Made by a program: the position numbers and the translations under genes
Notes under the pieces: model-generated
Databases searched by the model: none
Told to the model about the DNA's origin: nothing
What the model saw: the letters and a program-made list of their open reading frames with translations, nothing else
Part shown: piece after piece, positions 5,977 to 6,340 of the stretch
Layout of the letters: each line of letters begins with the position of its first letter
Numbering within the stretch: position 1 is the first letter of the stretch
Assembly: GCA_945952355.1 (NCBI GenBank)
Contig: CAMFIW010000183.1
Location: forward strand, 1-6,340
Length of the DNA stretch: 6,340 bases
Reading direction: 5' to 3'
Source of the DNA: an uncultured Phenylobacterium sp.
GTDB taxonomy: Bacteria; Pseudomonadota; Alphaproteobacteria; Caulobacterales; Caulobacteraceae

Positions 5977-6340
5977 TCAGCCGAGTTCGAGCAAGGTCTG
6001 AGGCGTAAGCCGCGCGGAGATTCGGCAAACGAGGCCGGCCGCCCGGTACTCCAGCTTCGCGCCGCCGCCGAACTCCGCCGCAAGGCCTTGGGTCAGCAGC
6101 CGGGTTCCGAAGCCCGATCGGCTCGGCGGCTTGACCGGCGGCCCCCCGCTTTCGCGCCAGTCCAGGGTGAGCAGCGGCGCCTCGCCGGGTTCTATGGTCC
6201 AACCGATCTCGATCCGGCCGGCTTCGGTCGAGAGTGCGCCGTACTTCGCGGCGTTCGTGCCAAGTTCGTGCAGGGCAAGCGCCAGCGCCACGGCTGCCTT
6301 GGGCGACAGCCTGGCGGAGGGACCATGGACGACGAAACGC
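5977..6340 (-). CDS. HWE-family sensor histidine kinase, C-terminal ATP-binding domain (5' end outside window)
   Basis: The last 120 residues of a sensor kinase are present; the reading frame is open to the window edge, so the true start lies beyond 6340. An apparent GTG start at 6291 is internal, because upstream codons continue the family pattern (VVHGPSARLSPKAAVALALA). The N box is HELGTNAAKYGALS (fragment residues 24-37), with the His that gives the family its H and the metal-binding Asn29. The WxE part is WRE at 61-63, in LDWRESGGPPV. The glycine box is GFGTRLL (76-82). The end GLVCRISARL (102-111) matches the usual final strand. HWE kinases autophosphorylate a histidine in response to light, stress or other cues read by N-terminal PAS/GAF domains, which are not visible here. 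The partner regulator is not in the window. It could lie upstream of the peptidase and tad genes by chance or in regulatory relation to them. Confidence 0.93.
   Translation of the reverse strand, partial: RFVVHGPSARLSPKAAVALALALHELGTNAAKYGALSTEAGRIEIGWTIEPGEAPLLTLDWRESGGPPVKPPSRSGFGTRLLTQGLAAEFGGGAKLEYRAAGLVCRISARLTPQTLLELG

Overview
This is a GC-rich contig end carrying five genes, all read from the minus strand, and it looks like the chromosome of an alphaproteobacterium. Caulobacterales (Caulobacter, Phenylobacterium or Brevundimonas type) is the best guess. Three things support this: Cpa-type Tad pilus proteins, an HWE-family histidine kinase (a largely alphaproteobacterial family), and few GANTC (CcrM methylation) sites, of which I count about five in 6.3 kb. 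No marker gene fixes the genus.

Layout in the direction of transcription (high to low coordinates): (1) 6340-5977, the C-terminal ATP-binding end of an HWE sensor histidine kinase that is cut by the window edge. (2) 5919-4576, a secreted M28-family zinc aminopeptidase with a C-terminal fibronectin-III-like domain. (3) About 210 bp of non-coding DNA (4575-4362), which probably holds the promoter of the pilus operon and contains a spaced 6-bp inverted repeat and one GANTC site. (4) A compact tad/cpa operon: cpaB (4361-3456), cpaC (3459-2158, overlapping cpaB by 4 bp), cpaE (2105-939) and cpaF (866 to the contig end). (5) Positions 1-44 are not biological. They are an Illumina Nextera P7-side adapter, including an 8-base i7 index and the 19-bp Tn5 mosaic end.

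The cpa genes encode the envelope and motor parts of a type IVc (Flp/Tad) pilus. CpaB is the periplasmic inner-membrane-anchored subunit, CpaC the outer-membrane secretin, CpaE the MinD/ParA-like localisation ATPase, and CpaF the hexameric motor ATPase. The platform proteins (cpaG/cpaH, tadB/tadC) would be expected beyond the contig end. The usual cpaD gene is missing between cpaC and cpaE, where only 52 bp remain. No pilin (pilA/flp) or prepilin peptidase (cpaA) gene precedes cpaB. The locus is therefore either a reduced second tad cluster or depends on components encoded elsewhere.

The cpaF reading frame breaks 24 bases from the adapter by the loss of one G, just after the Walker A motif. 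That is more likely a read-end error than a real mutation. I found no mobile element, CRISPR array, tRNA or rRNA, and no clearly novel system. The points worth following up are the missing cpaD, the motif-degenerate CpaE and the dyad upstream of cpaB.
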